Positions 25,183 through 34,188 of a stretch of DNA of 64,000 bases are shown piece by piece (within the stretch, counting starts at the first letter, position 1; every line of letters begins with the position of its first letter). Below the pieces are notes generated by a model. The model was not told the DNA's origin and did no database searches. It saw only the letters and a program-made list of their open reading frames with translations. The DNA is taken from positions 83,246 through 147,245 of the forward strand of contig JAIOYZ010000001.1 in assembly GCA_021740845.1 (NCBI GenBank), read 5' to 3'. Origin of the DNA: Bacteroidia bacterium. GTDB lineage: Bacteria > Bacteroidota > Bacteroidia > UKL13-3. The translations under genes were made by a program, and so were the position numbers.

Positions 25183-26667
25183 TTATTTTGTTTCGATGTC
25201 AATTATTTTTTGGCCCTTATCTCCTAAATAATGTTGCAGTATTTTTTCATAAACTTTATACCCATCATCCACATTGGTAAATATTATTAGTCCTTGTTTT
25301 GTTTTTGGTAAAATAAAAACTATGGTTTGACAACCTTTGTCTGCTCCTCCATGAGATAAAACATATTCTCCATTTCCTATATCGTAAATTTCAAATCCAA
25401 GCCCAAAGAATTTTCCAGGTTTGGTTTCAACTTGATTTTTAATCATATCATTAAAAACAGTTTCATTTATTCCATCACTTTTCATTACACTAGTTAAAAA
25501 TTTACCATAATCTTCAACTGTGGTCAATAGGTTGTCTGCACCGTTGGAAATTGTGTTTTTTTCTGTTTGGTAGGCAATTCCCTTATCGTTATAACCTATA
25601 GCAAATCTTAAACTGTCGGTTTTGCTATCCCAAAAATATTTGGTATCAGTCATTTGTAATGGCTCAAAAATTAATTCACTTGCTAATTCATTGAGTGATT
25701 TATGAAATTTTGTTTCAAGTGCTTTTCTCAAATATTCAAAACCTTCTCCCGAATATTGATACTTTGTTCCTGGCTGAAACTCAAAATGTAATTTTCCGTC
25801 ATTATTGTTTCCTCGCCAATTAGTAAAACCTGTTTGGTGGCTTAAAATATGTCTTGTGGTAAGTAACTTAGAATTTTTATCTTTTGAAACATCTGGGTCA
25901 GTCCAATATTTATAAATGGGTTCATCTAAATTCCATTTACCCAAACTCACTAACTTTAAAGCCACTATTGTTGTTATTGGTTTGGTCAAAGAAGCCACAT
26001 TGAAAATGGTGTTGTAAGGTGCTGAAATGCCTTTTGCAATTTCGCCAAAAACTTTCACTTGTTGCAACTTTCCATCTTTAATAACTCCAATTCCTAAGGT
26101 TGGGACTTTGTTTTCTTTCAACCACTTTTCTATTTCAGCATCCTTGTCGAATATTGAGGATTGGTAATTGGAAAAATTGTTGTCTTGGTGATTATAACTC
26201 AAACTTTTAGTTAATTTCCATATTCCATTTTCTAAAAGCCAAACGTGAGTGAAATTGGCTGAGCTTGCATAGGTTTCTTTTTTGCCCCCAACTGTTTCAT
26301 AAAATTTATGGTTTCCAGTTTGTATTGCTCCGTATAATACTTTGTTTTTATAAAGTGGGTAAATTTGTAAACTTTCTAATATCAATTCACGCCTTGATTG
26401 GTAAGTAGTTGGCGATTTACACAACCCATTTCTTAATTTTTCTAAAAATTCATTTTTGTTTGAAATACTATCTTTATCATGAAAGAATTCAAATTTTTCA
26501 CTTAATAAAATTTCAATCTGTTTAAGGTCGCAAGTATTAAAGCCAACCTCAAAAAGCAAACTATCTTTTGAAAGAATGGTTTTATACAATTCTGTGTTTT
26601 TTTCAACCTGTGCAAATGCTGAAAAATTTGTCAAGCAAAGGAAAACTAGAATTATTTTTTTTCTCAT
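25183..26667 (-). CDS. Beta-lactamase-family serine hydrolase with N-terminal NTF2-like domain
   Basis: 494 residues with a signal peptide ending SAFAQ. Residues about 28-155 resemble DUF4440/NTF2-like domains (LLFEVGFNTCDLKQIEILLS...FTHVWLLENGIWKLTKS). The C-terminal part is a class C beta-lactamase/DD-peptidase fold with SLTK (SxxK), YSGEGFEYL at the YxN position, where Gly-Glu replaces the usual Asn context, and HGGADKG in place of the KTG box. It is probably a periplasmic esterase or peptidase; I do not infer antibiotic resistance. Upstream is GTTAGCACTAAT, similar to 6661-6668. Confidence 0.82.
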   Translation of the reverse strand: MRKKIILVFLCLTNFSAFAQVEKNTELYKTILSKDSLLFEVGFNTCDLKQIEILLSEKFEFFHDKDSISNKNEFLEKLRNGLCKSPTTYQSRRELILESLQIYPLYKNKVLYGAIQTGNHKFYETVGGKKETYASSANFTHVWLLENGIWKLTKSLSYNHQDNNFSNYQSSIFDKDAEIEKWLKENKVPTLGIGVIKDGKLQQVKVFGEIAKGISAPYNTIFNVASLTKPITTIVALKLVSLGKWNLDEPIYKYWTDPDVSKDKNSKLLTTRHILSHQTGFTNWRGNNNDGKLHFEFQPGTKYQYSGEGFEYLRKALETKFHKSLNELASELIFEPLQMTDTKYFWDSKTDSLRFAIGYNDKGIAYQTEKNTISNGADNLLTTVEDYGKFLTSVMKSDGINETVFNDMIKNQVETKPGKFFGLGFEIYDIGNGEYVLSHGGADKGCQTIVFILPKTKQGLIIFTNVDDGYKVYEKILQHYLGDKGQKIIDIETK

Positions 26668-26857
26668 ATTTTTTGTCTGTCAATGCTTGAAAGATGCCTG
26701 GTAAAATTAGTGCTAACACCAAACAAAGAAAAAACTAATTCAAGAGATAAAATGTAAAACTCGCAATAAAACCGACTAAATCCAAGTTCGTTATTTTTGT
26801 ATTTTGAAAATCATATAATGTCCAAGAACTTTTAACAACTAAAACCCAAAACTATTT

Positions 26858-27048
26858 TGCCTCTAGCAGCTGGCAGCAACTGGCAGGGATTTGCTTTAAA
26901 GAATGGACTTTCTTCCTCGCTTCTCGCTTATTTCTGGATTCTGGACTCCTGGTTTCTTAAAACCCAAAACCCAAAACTCAAAACTCAAAACTCAAAACCC
27001 AAAGACCAAAACCCAAAACCCAAAACCCAAAACCCAAAACCCAAAACC
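26858..27048. repeat. Mosaic of low-complexity modules ending in a 7-bp AAAACCC array
   Basis: Modules in order: GCCTCTAGCAGCTGGCAG, GGGATTTGCTTTAAAGAA, CTTTCTTCCTCGCTTCTCGC, TCTGGATTCTGGACTC, then a 7-bp array (26959-27048) of AAAACCC with ACTCAAA variants and one AAAGACC unit. The minus strand is (GGGTTTT)n. The array ends exactly at the stop codon of the heptose kinase-like gene. The rest of the 381-bp gap 26668-27048 is unremarkable. Confidence 0.85.
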
Positions 27049-28020
27049 CTACAACTTCATCGCCTCTTCAGTCAATCTGTTTTTATTAATAGGAATAACT
27101 CCAACCTCTTCGCATACCAAACCACCTGCTAGATTAGATAAAGCTGCTATGTCTTTGTTGGGAATACCCAGTGCAAGACATAAGGAGGCCACCGAAATAA
27201 CCGTATCTCCAGCGCCACTTACATCGGCAATTTTTCTGAGGTGTGCAGGAACATATTCAAAGGTTATACCATCCGTAATCATCACCCCTCTTTCGCTCAT
27301 GGTTACCATCACGTTCTTAAGTTCCATTACTTTCATCAAATCTTGTATGGTAGCTTCAAACTCTGCTGGGTTAGATGGATCTGCATCACGCTTAAATCCT
27401 TCTTTTAATTCTTTTAAATTGGGTTTAAATAAATCAACGCCTTTGTAGTCTATAAAATTCCTTTTCTTAGGGTCAACCACAACTTTAATATTTGCCTTAT
27501 GCGCCTGCTGAACAATTTGATCAATAAGCATTGGTGTTACTACTCCTTTGTCGTAATCCTCAAACAAAACTACATCAGCAGCGGGTAATAAATCGTTTAT
27601 AATGCGCTGACTCAAAACATAAGTATCGTACTCTGAGATAGGATGAGTTTGCTCATTGTCTATGCGTATCATTTGATGACCTTGAGCCATCACTCTTGTT
27701 TTAGTAGTAGTTTGGCGTTCCTTAGAACGAATAATACCTCCGCTATGAATATGTGCATTTTCTAATAAGGCAAGCAAATCATTGCCTTCCACATCGTCGC
27801 CAATAACAGAACAAAGAATAGGTTTTGCGCCCAAAGCTACTAGGTTCAAAGCTACATTTGCTGCTCCTCCCAATCGGTAATCTTTGTTTTGAACCGCCAA
27901 AACTGGCACCGGCGCTTCTGGTGATATTCTATCTACATGCCCAATTAAATAAGCGTCTATCATCACATCGCCAATAACCAAAACTCGTAGTCCTTCAAAT
28001 TTATTTATAGTATCTTTCAT
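27049..28020 (-). CDS. PfkB-family kinase, D-glycero-beta-D-manno-heptose-7-phosphate kinase-like (HldE/RfaE domain I)
   Basis: 323 residues, the size of a stand-alone RfaE1 kinase without the nucleotidyltransferase half. Markers are VIGDVMIDAYLIGHVDRISP and EAPVPVL near the N-terminus, GGAANVALN (about 51-59), and the catalytic DVSGAGDTVI (about 270-279) with the general-base Asp. The role is phosphorylation of heptose-7-phosphate in the path to ADP-heptose for LPS inner core, inferred from family. The stop codon abuts a GGGTTTT array on its transcript. It follows the aminotransferase gene by 14 bp, so the two are probably co-transcribed. Confidence 0.88.
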   Translation of the reverse strand: MKDTINKFEGLRVLVIGDVMIDAYLIGHVDRISPEAPVPVLAVQNKDYRLGGAANVALNLVALGAKPILCSVIGDDVEGNDLLALLENAHIHSGGIIRSKERQTTTKTRVMAQGHQMIRIDNEQTHPISEYDTYVLSQRIINDLLPAADVVLFEDYDKGVVTPMLIDQIVQQAHKANIKVVVDPKKRNFIDYKGVDLFKPNLKELKEGFKRDADPSNPAEFEATIQDLMKVMELKNVMVTMSERGVMITDGITFEYVPAHLRKIADVSGAGDTVISVASLCLALGIPNKDIAALSNLAGGLVCEEVGVIPINKNRLTEEAMKL

Positions 28021-28034
28021 TCTATCAATTTTTA

Positions 28035-29228
28035 TTAGGCCAATTTAGCTAAAGCATTTTTAATTCTTTCTATTGCCATTGTTAATTTTTCGTCGCTGGT
28101 GGCATAACTAATGCGCAAACAATTGGGATTGCCAAAAGCCTCGCCAGTAACCATGCTTACATGACCTTCATTTAATAAATACATGCACAAGTCGGTGGCG
28201 GTTTCTATTTTTTCTGAACCAAAATGCATTCCCAAGAAATGAGATATGTCTGGGAAAAAGTAAAAGGCTCCATCTGGATGATTGCATTTAATACCCGGTA
28301 TTTGAGACAAGCCCGCCAACATAAGTTCTTTTCTTCTCCTAAAAGCCTCCACCATTTTAAAGCTAGGTTCTCTGCTTCCCGTTAAGGCTGCAACTGCCGC
28401 TTTTTGGGTAATACCACTGGTCGCACTAGTAAACTGCGATTGTATTTTTTCGCAGGCTTGGGCAATTTCTTTTGGCGCTCCCATATATCCCAATCTCCAA
28501 CCCGTCATGGCAAATCCTTTCGATAAGCCATTAATGGTTATGACTCTGTTTTCCATTCCAGCAAATGTTCCAATGCTGATATGTTTAGAAGAGAAATTTA
28601 TGTATTCGTAAATCTCATCTGAGATAATAATAATTTCGGGATGCTTTCTAAATACTTCAACCAAAGATTCCAATTCGTCTTTGCTATATACAGAGCCAGT
28701 TGGGTTGCAAGGAGAAGAAAATAAAAACGCCTTCGATTTTGGCGTAATGGCTGCTTGTAATTGTTGGGCTGTTATTTTATAGTTTTGATCCAAAGGGGCG
28801 TCAATAAACGCAGGAACACCTTCGGCCAATTTCACCATTTCGGAATAGCTAACCCAATAAGGAGTAGGAATAATAACTTCATCTCCAGGATTAACTATCG
28901 CCATAATTGCGTTCATGATGGAATGTTTAGCACCTGTAGAAACCACAATTTGATCGGGAGCATAGTGCAAATTATTTTCCTCTAAAAACTTCTTAGATAT
29001 AGCTTCTCTTAATTCTGGAATACCAGCAACTGGTGTATAATAAGAGAAGTTATTAGTAATTGCTGCAATAGCTGCCGCTTTTATGTGTTCGGGTGTTTCA
29101 AAGTCGGGTTCACCCAAACTTAAGCTTACCACATCAATTCCTGTAGCCGCCAATTCTCTGGCTTTCTTGCTCATAGCAATGGTTTGCGGCTCATTAATCT
29201 GAAAAACCCTATTAGCTAATGTTTCCAT
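28035..29228 (-). CDS. Pyridoxal-phosphate aminotransferase class I (aspartate aminotransferase-like)
   Basis: 397 residues with the fold-type I signature throughout: SLSLGEPDFETPEHIK (about 36-51), SSPCNPTGSVYS (171-182), DEIYE, and the PLP lysine in NGLSKGFAMTGWRLGY (about 234-249). The final arginine-containing LRISYATSD binds substrate carboxylate. This subgroup includes bacterial aspartate/prephenate aminotransferases. Upstream, TATATTCG on the minus strand (29256 region) is one mismatch from a -7 box. The lead gene of a pair with the PfkB-type kinase. Confidence 0.9.
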   Translation of the reverse strand: METLANRVFQINEPQTIAMSKKARELAATGIDVVSLSLGEPDFETPEHIKAAAIAAITNNFSYYTPVAGIPELREAISKKFLEENNLHYAPDQIVVSTGAKHSIMNAIMAIVNPGDEVIIPTPYWVSYSEMVKLAEGVPAFIDAPLDQNYKITAQQLQAAITPKSKAFLFSSPCNPTGSVYSKDELESLVEVFRKHPEIIIISDEIYEYINFSSKHISIGTFAGMENRVITINGLSKGFAMTGWRLGYMGAPKEIAQACEKIQSQFTSATSGITQKAAVAALTGSREPSFKMVEAFRRRKELMLAGLSQIPGIKCNHPDGAFYFFPDISHFLGMHFGSEKIETATDLCMYLLNEGHVSMVTGEAFGNPNCLRISYATSDEKLTMAIERIKNALAKLA

Positions 29229-29444
29229 CCTTTTTTACTTGGTGCCGCGAATATAGGATATCCTTTCAGTTCCCGCGAACAAGATTTTTGGGTTTATTTT
29301 AGTAAATAATCCAAATACCTATCTCCAATAACTGCATTTTGCGCAAATCTTCCTTCGTTTAATTTCGGTTTGAACCAAAAAAATCAGGTTTAAGTTTCAA
29401 TTCAATGGATTTTAGGCGATAACCCAAAGACTTTGATTTTTATA

Positions 29445-29488
29445 GGTTCAAACCAATTTTCATAGGCCTAGGTATGGGAATAGTTTTG
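29445..29488 (+). promoter_or_regulatory. Putative promoter for 29512 gene with an upstream dyad
   Basis: TAGTTTTG (29481-29488) matches TAnnTTTG and lies 23 bp before the ATG. The expected -33 position holds TTC (29459-29461), one base from TTG. The dyad core GGTTCAAACC (29445-29454) ends just upstream of that, where a regulator could sit. A second dyad (core 29367-29376) lies 70 bp further up in the same divergent gap. Confidence 0.5.
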
Positions 29489-29511
29489 CCTCACAATTAA
29501 TCAACAAAAAC

Positions 29512-30633
29512 ATGAAAATTTCAAATCATCTAACCCAGGTTTTTTTAGCTACTTTTTTACTATTAGCTATGTTTGGTTCAGCCCAAACCGTAAAAACCAA
29601 ACCAACCTTAACTGTTCTTAACATAGATACCAAAGGTATTCCTTTTGACCCAAGCCAAATGGGAAACCTAGCCAGAATTGAACTCGAAAAATTAGACCTA
29701 TACGATGTAACCGATAGATACGATGTGGCCTATTTAATAGATAAAAACAAACTGAATATTACCAATTGCTATGGTAAAATGTGTTTGTTGGAAATGGGCA
29801 ATATTATTAAATCTGATTATATGTTTACTGGTAGTGCAGAGTTATATGGCGAAACAATCATTTTTACCTTTAGATTGATTAATTTAAAACAAGCTGGGGT
29901 TGAAAAAACTACAGTTATGGAGTTCTTAAATTTGCCATTAGAATTGCAAAACATGACCGGCATTGTGATTCGCAAAATGTTTGATAAACCCAACGATGAT
30001 GCCGAATTAGCTCGCTTAACAAAAAAGTTTAATTACGAAAATTCAACCAATAACCCCGATAAAGATTTATTAAATTTACAAGGTCCACGTTTTGGATATT
30101 CCTTTATTTTTGGTGAAAATGCCAAGATATTAAAAGAAGGAACCGAGCATGGTGGATTTGATGCCTATCCAGCTATGTTTCAATTTGGCTATCAATTCGA
30201 GAAACAGTATTTAAATGAGGGAAATTACCAAGCTTTATTTGAGTTTATTCCTATGATTTCTGGAATTGATCAGCAAATGTTTATCCCTAGCATTGCCTTA
30301 TTAAATGGATTTAGAAATACAAAAAATGGTTGGGAAGTTGCAATTGGGCCATCTTTTAGCATTTCACAATACTCAGAAATGGGTTTTTATAATGGTAAAT
30401 ATTATACCAAAACAGATTTAAATAATATGGGACAAAGAGAAATTGAAACCAAAAGAAGATTGAATAGCAAAGGAGATATTGGTATTGGTTCAGCCTTAGT
30501 TTTTGGTTTAGGTAAAACAATTAAATCTGGTAAAATGAATATTCCTATAAACTTTTTCTTCACCATTCCTACCCACGATGGATTTAGATTAGGTGTATCT
30601 GTAGGTTATAATTCTAAAAATTCAGGTAAGTAA
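29512..30633 (+). CDS. Secreted/outer-membrane protein, CsgG-like N-terminus, unknown function
   Basis: 373 residues with a signal peptide ending GSAQ (about 1-25). Residues 30-165 resemble the nucleoside-binding-like fold of CsgG/TolB-N proteins (LTVLNIDTKG..., IELEKLDLYDVTDRYDVAYLI..., SDYMFTGSAELYG). The remainder has alternating strands ending in GVSVGYNSKN and may be a small barrel. This is the first plus-strand gene in the window. It has its own promoter and a strong terminator at 30661-30682. Function unknown. Confidence 0.7.
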   Translation: MKISNHLTQVFLATFLLLAMFGSAQTVKTKPTLTVLNIDTKGIPFDPSQMGNLARIELEKLDLYDVTDRYDVAYLIDKNKLNITNCYGKMCLLEMGNIIKSDYMFTGSAELYGETIIFTFRLINLKQAGVEKTTVMEFLNLPLELQNMTGIVIRKMFDKPNDDAELARLTKKFNYENSTNNPDKDLLNLQGPRFGYSFIFGENAKILKEGTEHGGFDAYPAMFQFGYQFEKQYLNEGNYQALFEFIPMISGIDQQMFIPSIALLNGFRNTKNGWEVAIGPSFSISQYSEMGFYNGKYYTKTDLNNMGQREIETKRRLNSKGDIGIGSALVFGLGKTIKSGKMNIPINFFFTIPTHDGFRLGVSVGYNSKNSGK

Positions 30634-30660
30634 AAATAAGCATTCAGAAGCTTTGTCAGA

Positions 30661-30682
30661 AAAAGGCCCATTTGGGCCTTTT
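30661..30682 (+). terminator. Rho-independent terminator
   Basis: Perfect 10-bp stem AAAAGGCCCA/TGGGCCTTTT with a 2-nt centre, followed by a run of T. It lies 27 bp beyond the stop of the upstream gene. Confidence 0.9.
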
Positions 30683-30850
30683 TTTTTGTTTTAAATCGGC
30701 CATTCTTGCTTGGTGTACTTGAGTTTTGCGCCAATGTTACCGAAAAAACGCATTGGTTAATTAATTGCCGAAAATGAGTGCGGACTGTGGTAGCATTTCA
30801 CCTAAAAAGTGTTTTGTCATCGGTTCAAACCAAAACGTAATTTATAAACC

Positions 30851-33451
30851 ATGAACTTAAATAATTTCACCATCAAAGCGCAGGAAGCTGTTCAGCATGC
30901 ACAACAAATAGCTGTTGGTTTCTCGCATTCAAACATTGAAACAGGACATTTACTTAAAGGCTTGTTGCAATCAGATGAGCAAACCATTAGCTTTTTGCTT
31001 AAGAAAGTAGAAGCCAATTCAACTAGGCTGAACCAAGCCTTGGATGCAGTTCTTCAATCTTACCCCAAAGTATTGGATAATCCAGCACAGTATTTATCCA
31101 ATTCGGCAAACCAAGTTTTAATTAAAGCACAAGCCTCTCTAAAAGAATTTGGCGATGAGTTTGTTGCCGTTGAGCATTTGCTTTTGGCTTTGCTTACCAT
31201 TTCTGATCCTATTGCAACTTTGTTAAAAGATGCCGGAGTTAGCGAAAAACCATTGAAGGCTGCTATCAAAGAATTGCATGGCGGTAATTCTGTTAATTCC
31301 CAGAATGCAGAAGCGCAATACAACTCCTTAAATAAATTTGCCAAGAACTTAAACGAATTGGCTCAACAAGGAAAATTAGATCCTGTAATTGGGAGAGACG
31401 AAGAAATAAGAAGAGTTCTTCAAATTCTATCGCGTAGAACCAAAAATAATCCTGTACTTATTGGCGAGCCTGGCGTTGGTAAAACAGCCATTGCAGAAGG
31501 TTTAGCTCACCGTATTGTGAATGGAGATGTGCCAGAAAACCTAAAAAGCAAACGCGTTTTCTCTTTAGATATGGGTTCTCTAATTGCAGGTGCAAAATAC
31601 AAAGGAGAGTTTGAAGAAAGATTGAAATCAGTAGTGAAAGAAGTTACCAAAAGCGATGGTGAAATTATTCTCTTTATTGATGAAATTCATACGCTTGTTG
31701 GTGCTGGTGGTGGTGGCGAAGGTGCCATGGATGCTGCCAATATTTTAAAGCCTGCCTTAGCGCGTGGTGAACTTAGGTCCATTGGTGCAACTACACTTGC
31801 AGAATACCAACGTTACATAGAAAAAGACAAAGCTTTAGAGCGAAGGTTCCAAAAAGTTTATGTAGAAGAACCAGATACCGAATCTGCCATTTCTATTTTG
31901 CGTGGCTTAAAAGAACGCTACGAAGTGCACCACAAAGTGCGTATCAAAGACGAGGCAATTATTGCAGCAGTAGAATTATCCCAACGCTATATTTCAGATC
32001 GTTTCTTGCCAGATAAAGCCATTGATTTAATGGACGAGGCTGCTTCTAAATTACGACTAGAAATTGATTCCGTACCAGAAGAATTGGATCAACTTGATAG
32101 AAGGATAATGCAGTTGGAAATTGAGCGTGAGGCTATCAAACGTGAAGGTGATGCGGCCAAGGTAAAAGACTTGGGAGAGGTTATTGCCAACCTGCAGGTT
32201 GAGCGCAACGAGTTAAAAGCAGAATGGCAAAGTGAAAAGATTTTGGTAGAAGGAATTCAAACTGCTAAACAAGAAATAGAAAATTTAAAGGTAGAAGCAG
32301 AGCAAGCAGAACGTGCTGGTGATTTTGGCAAAGTAGCAGAGATTCGCTATGGCAGAATTAAGGATGCAGAAGCCAAAGTAATTGAGTTAAAAAACAAACT
32401 TCAAGAGCAACAAGGCGATCATGTTTTGGTGAAAGAGGAAGTAGATAGCGAAGATATTGCAGATGTGGTGAGTCGTTGGACGGGTGTTCCGGTTACACGC
32501 ATGTTGCAAAGCGAACGCGAAAAATTATTGCACTTAGAAGATGAATTGCACAAAAGAGTGGTTGGTCAAGAAGAGGCTATTATTGCCATAAGTGATGCTA
32601 TTCGCAGAAATAGAGCAGGTCTGTCTGATCCAAAACGTCCTATTGGTTCTTTCATTTTTCTGGGAACAACAGGTGTTGGTAAAACAGAATTGGCAAAGGC
32701 TTTGGCTGAGTTTTTATTTAACCAAGACAATGCCTTAGTGAGAATAGACATGAGCGAATACCAAGAGAAACATACCGTTTCTAGATTAATTGGTGCGCCT
32801 CCGGGATATGTAGGTTACGAAGAAAGTGGCCAGTTAACAGAGGCTATTCGTCGTAGGCCATACAGCGTGGTTTTATTAGATGAAATAGAAAAAGCGCATC
32901 CAGATGTATTCAATATTTTGTTGCAAGTTTTAGACGATGGAATCTTAACAGATAATAAAGGTAGAACAGCTAATTTTAAGAATACCATTATCATTATGAC
33001 AAGCAATATTGGTTCGCACTTAATCCAAGAAAAATTTGAGAACTACAACGACGATAACAAGGAAGAGTTGATGGCAGAAGCCAAGGTGAATGTGATGGAC
33101 TTATTGAAGCGCAGTATTCGTCCGGAATTCTTAAATAGAATTGACGATGTAATTATGTTTACTCCATTAACCAGAGAAGATGTTAGAAGCATAGTAAACA
33201 TTCAATTAGATGGAATAATAGAAAAGTTGCATGAGCAAGGTATTAGCTTTACAGTTACAGAGCCAGCATTAGATTGGTTAGCACAATTGGGCTATGATCC
33301 ACAATACGGAGCACGACCATTAAAAAGAGTTCTCCAACGCAAAATTTTAAATGAATTATCAAAAGAAATTTTGATGGGAACTATAAAAAAAGATGCTATT
33401 GTAAGCCTTGATTTAGACAAAAACAATCAATTGGTTTTTACAAATAGTTAA
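30851..33451 (+). CDS. clpB: ATP-dependent chaperone ClpB
   Basis: 866 residues, the normal length for ClpB. The N-terminal Clp_N repeats lie at about 1-145. AAA1 has Walker [10 protein letters not shown] (near 204) and Walker B LFIDEIH. The middle coiled-coil domain (about 400-525, rich in Glu/Lys/Arg) distinguishes ClpB from ClpA/C. AAA2 has Walker [10 protein letters not shown] (near 604), then a C-terminal D2 domain. It resolubilises aggregated proteins together with DnaK in the cytoplasm. A dyad (core 30822-30831) lies 19 bp before the ATG, inside or near the leader. No CIRCE element is seen. Confidence 0.96.
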   Translation: MNLNNFTIKAQEAVQHAQQIAVGFSHSNIETGHLLKGLLQSDEQTISFLLKKVEANSTRLNQALDAVLQSYPKVLDNPAQYLSNSANQVLIKAQASLKEFGDEFVAVEHLLLALLTISDPIATLLKDAGVSEKPLKAAIKELHGGNSVNSQNAEAQYNSLNKFAKNLNELAQQGKLDPVIGRDEEIRRVLQILSRRTKNNPVLIGEPGVGKTAIAEGLAHRIVNGDVPENLKSKRVFSLDMGSLIAGAKYKGEFEERLKSVVKEVTKSDGEIILFIDEIHTLVGAGGGGEGAMDAANILKPALARGELRSIGATTLAEYQRYIEKDKALERRFQKVYVEEPDTESAISILRGLKERYEVHHKVRIKDEAIIAAVELSQRYISDRFLPDKAIDLMDEAASKLRLEIDSVPEELDQLDRRIMQLEIEREAIKREGDAAKVKDLGEVIANLQVERNELKAEWQSEKILVEGIQTAKQEIENLKVEAEQAERAGDFGKVAEIRYGRIKDAEAKVIELKNKLQEQQGDHVLVKEEVDSEDIADVVSRWTGVPVTRMLQSEREKLLHLEDELHKRVVGQEEAIIAISDAIRRNRAGLSDPKRPIGSFIFLGTTGVGKTELAKALAEFLFNQDNALVRIDMSEYQEKHTVSRLIGAPPGYVGYEESGQLTEAIRRRPYSVVLLDEIEKAHPDVFNILLQVLDDGILTDNKGRTANFKNTIIIMTSNIGSHLIQEKFENYNDDNKEELMAEAKVNVMDLLKRSIRPEFLNRIDDVIMFTPLTREDVRSIVNIQLDGIIEKLHEQGISFTVTEPALDWLAQLGYDPQYGARPLKRVLQRKILNELSKEILMGTIKKDAIVSLDLDKNNQLVFTNS

Positions 33452-33508
33452 TTCCAATCAAAAATCTATTTCAAAATTTGATGCATTAAAATTTGAAATA
33501 AAAATCAA

Positions 33509-33534
33509 AAAGGTATGGCTTCAGCCATACCTTT
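33509..33534. repeat. 26-bp palindrome
   Basis: Arms AAAGGTATGGCT and AGCCATACCTTT pair perfectly over 12 bp around a 2-nt centre, 57 bp beyond the clpB stop. It is the left half-copy of the hairpin that recurs at about 33587-33608 and 33779-33798. It may terminate clpB transcription but lacks a T run. Confidence 0.8.
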
Positions 33535-33547
33535 AAAAAAATGCAAC

Positions 33548-33920
33548 AAATCAAATTATTGATATAAATATTCAAAAAAATCAATTGGTTATGGCTTCAG
33601 TCATACCCTTAAAAATCCCAGAATAAATAGGGCTTTAGCCAAACTACAACATCCAATATTTGGCTAAAGCCTCAATTTTAATCCAATCATTCCATCCCTC
33701 CAAATAAACCTAGAGGCAATTGAATTTGCATCAAAATCAAATCAAATTTTTGATAATAAATTTTCAAAAAATCAATAGGGTATGGCTTTAGCCATACCAT
33801 TAAAAATCCCAGAATAAATAGGGCTTTAGCCAAACCACAACATCCCATGTTAGGCTAAAGCCCCAATTTTAATCCAATCATTCCATCCCTCCAAATAAAT
33901 CTAGAGGCAATTGAATTTGC
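33548..33920. repeat. Two tandem copies of a ~185-bp REP-like unit
   Basis: Copies at about 33548-33730 and 33738-33920. Each holds a TATGGCTTYAGYCATA hairpin, then TAAAAATCCCAGAATAAA, then a long hairpin with arms GGGCTTTAGCC and GGCTAAAGCC(C), and ends in AGAGGCAATTGAATTTGCA. A partial third copy begins near 33468. They lie in the convergent gap after clpB. The hairpins resemble REP elements moved by REP-associated IS200-type transposases; none is present in this window. Confidence 0.8.
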
Positions 33921-33970
33921 AATTATTTATAACCTATAAATGGCCTTTGGTTCAAACCTAACTCCTAACT

Positions 33971-34082
33971 CCTAAAACCTAAAACCTAAAACCTAAAACC
34001 CAAAACCCAAAACCCAAAACCCAAAACCCAAAACCCAAAACCCAAAACCCAAAACCCAAAACCCAAAACCCAAAACCCAAAC
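33971..34082. repeat. 7-bp tandem array (CCYAAAA)n, about 16 units
   Basis: Four CCTAAAA units followed by eleven to twelve CCCAAAA units, flanked on both sides by dyads (cores 33949-33958 and 34091-34100). The opposite strand is (TTTTGGG)n, a sequence able to form G-quadruplexes. It is in the 3' region of the 34189-35808 gene. Confidence 0.9.
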
Positions 34083-34120
34083 CTCCTTTAGGTTCAAACC
34101 AACCCCAACCAAAATTTACC

Positions 34121-34176
34121 AAAGACCAAAGACCAAAGACTAAAGACCAAAGACTAAAGACTAAAGACCAAAGACC
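34121..34176. repeat. 7-bp tandem array (AAAGACY)n, about 8 units
   Basis: Units AAAGACC and AAAGACT alternate irregularly. The array ends 12 bp before the stop codon of the minus-strand gene at 34189. It is separated from the AAAACCC array by a dyad and 20 bp. Confidence 0.85.
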
Positions 34177-34188
34177 AACTCCCAACGA

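Noticed and set aside
25183..26667. Resistance beta-lactamase
   Set aside because: The motifs fit the broad serine-hydrolase family, with an added NTF2-like domain and an HGG box instead of KTG, so resistance is not supported.
26857..27448. Open frames on the plus strand reading KPKTQNPKPKTQNPK
   Set aside because: They are translations of the 7-bp AAAACCC array and of the antisense of the kinase gene, with no independent coding evidence.
33979..34185. Open frame rich in WSLVFG and FWVLGFG
   Set aside because: It is a translation of the AAAGACC and AAAACCC arrays on the minus strand, and repeats of 7 bp stay open in several frames.
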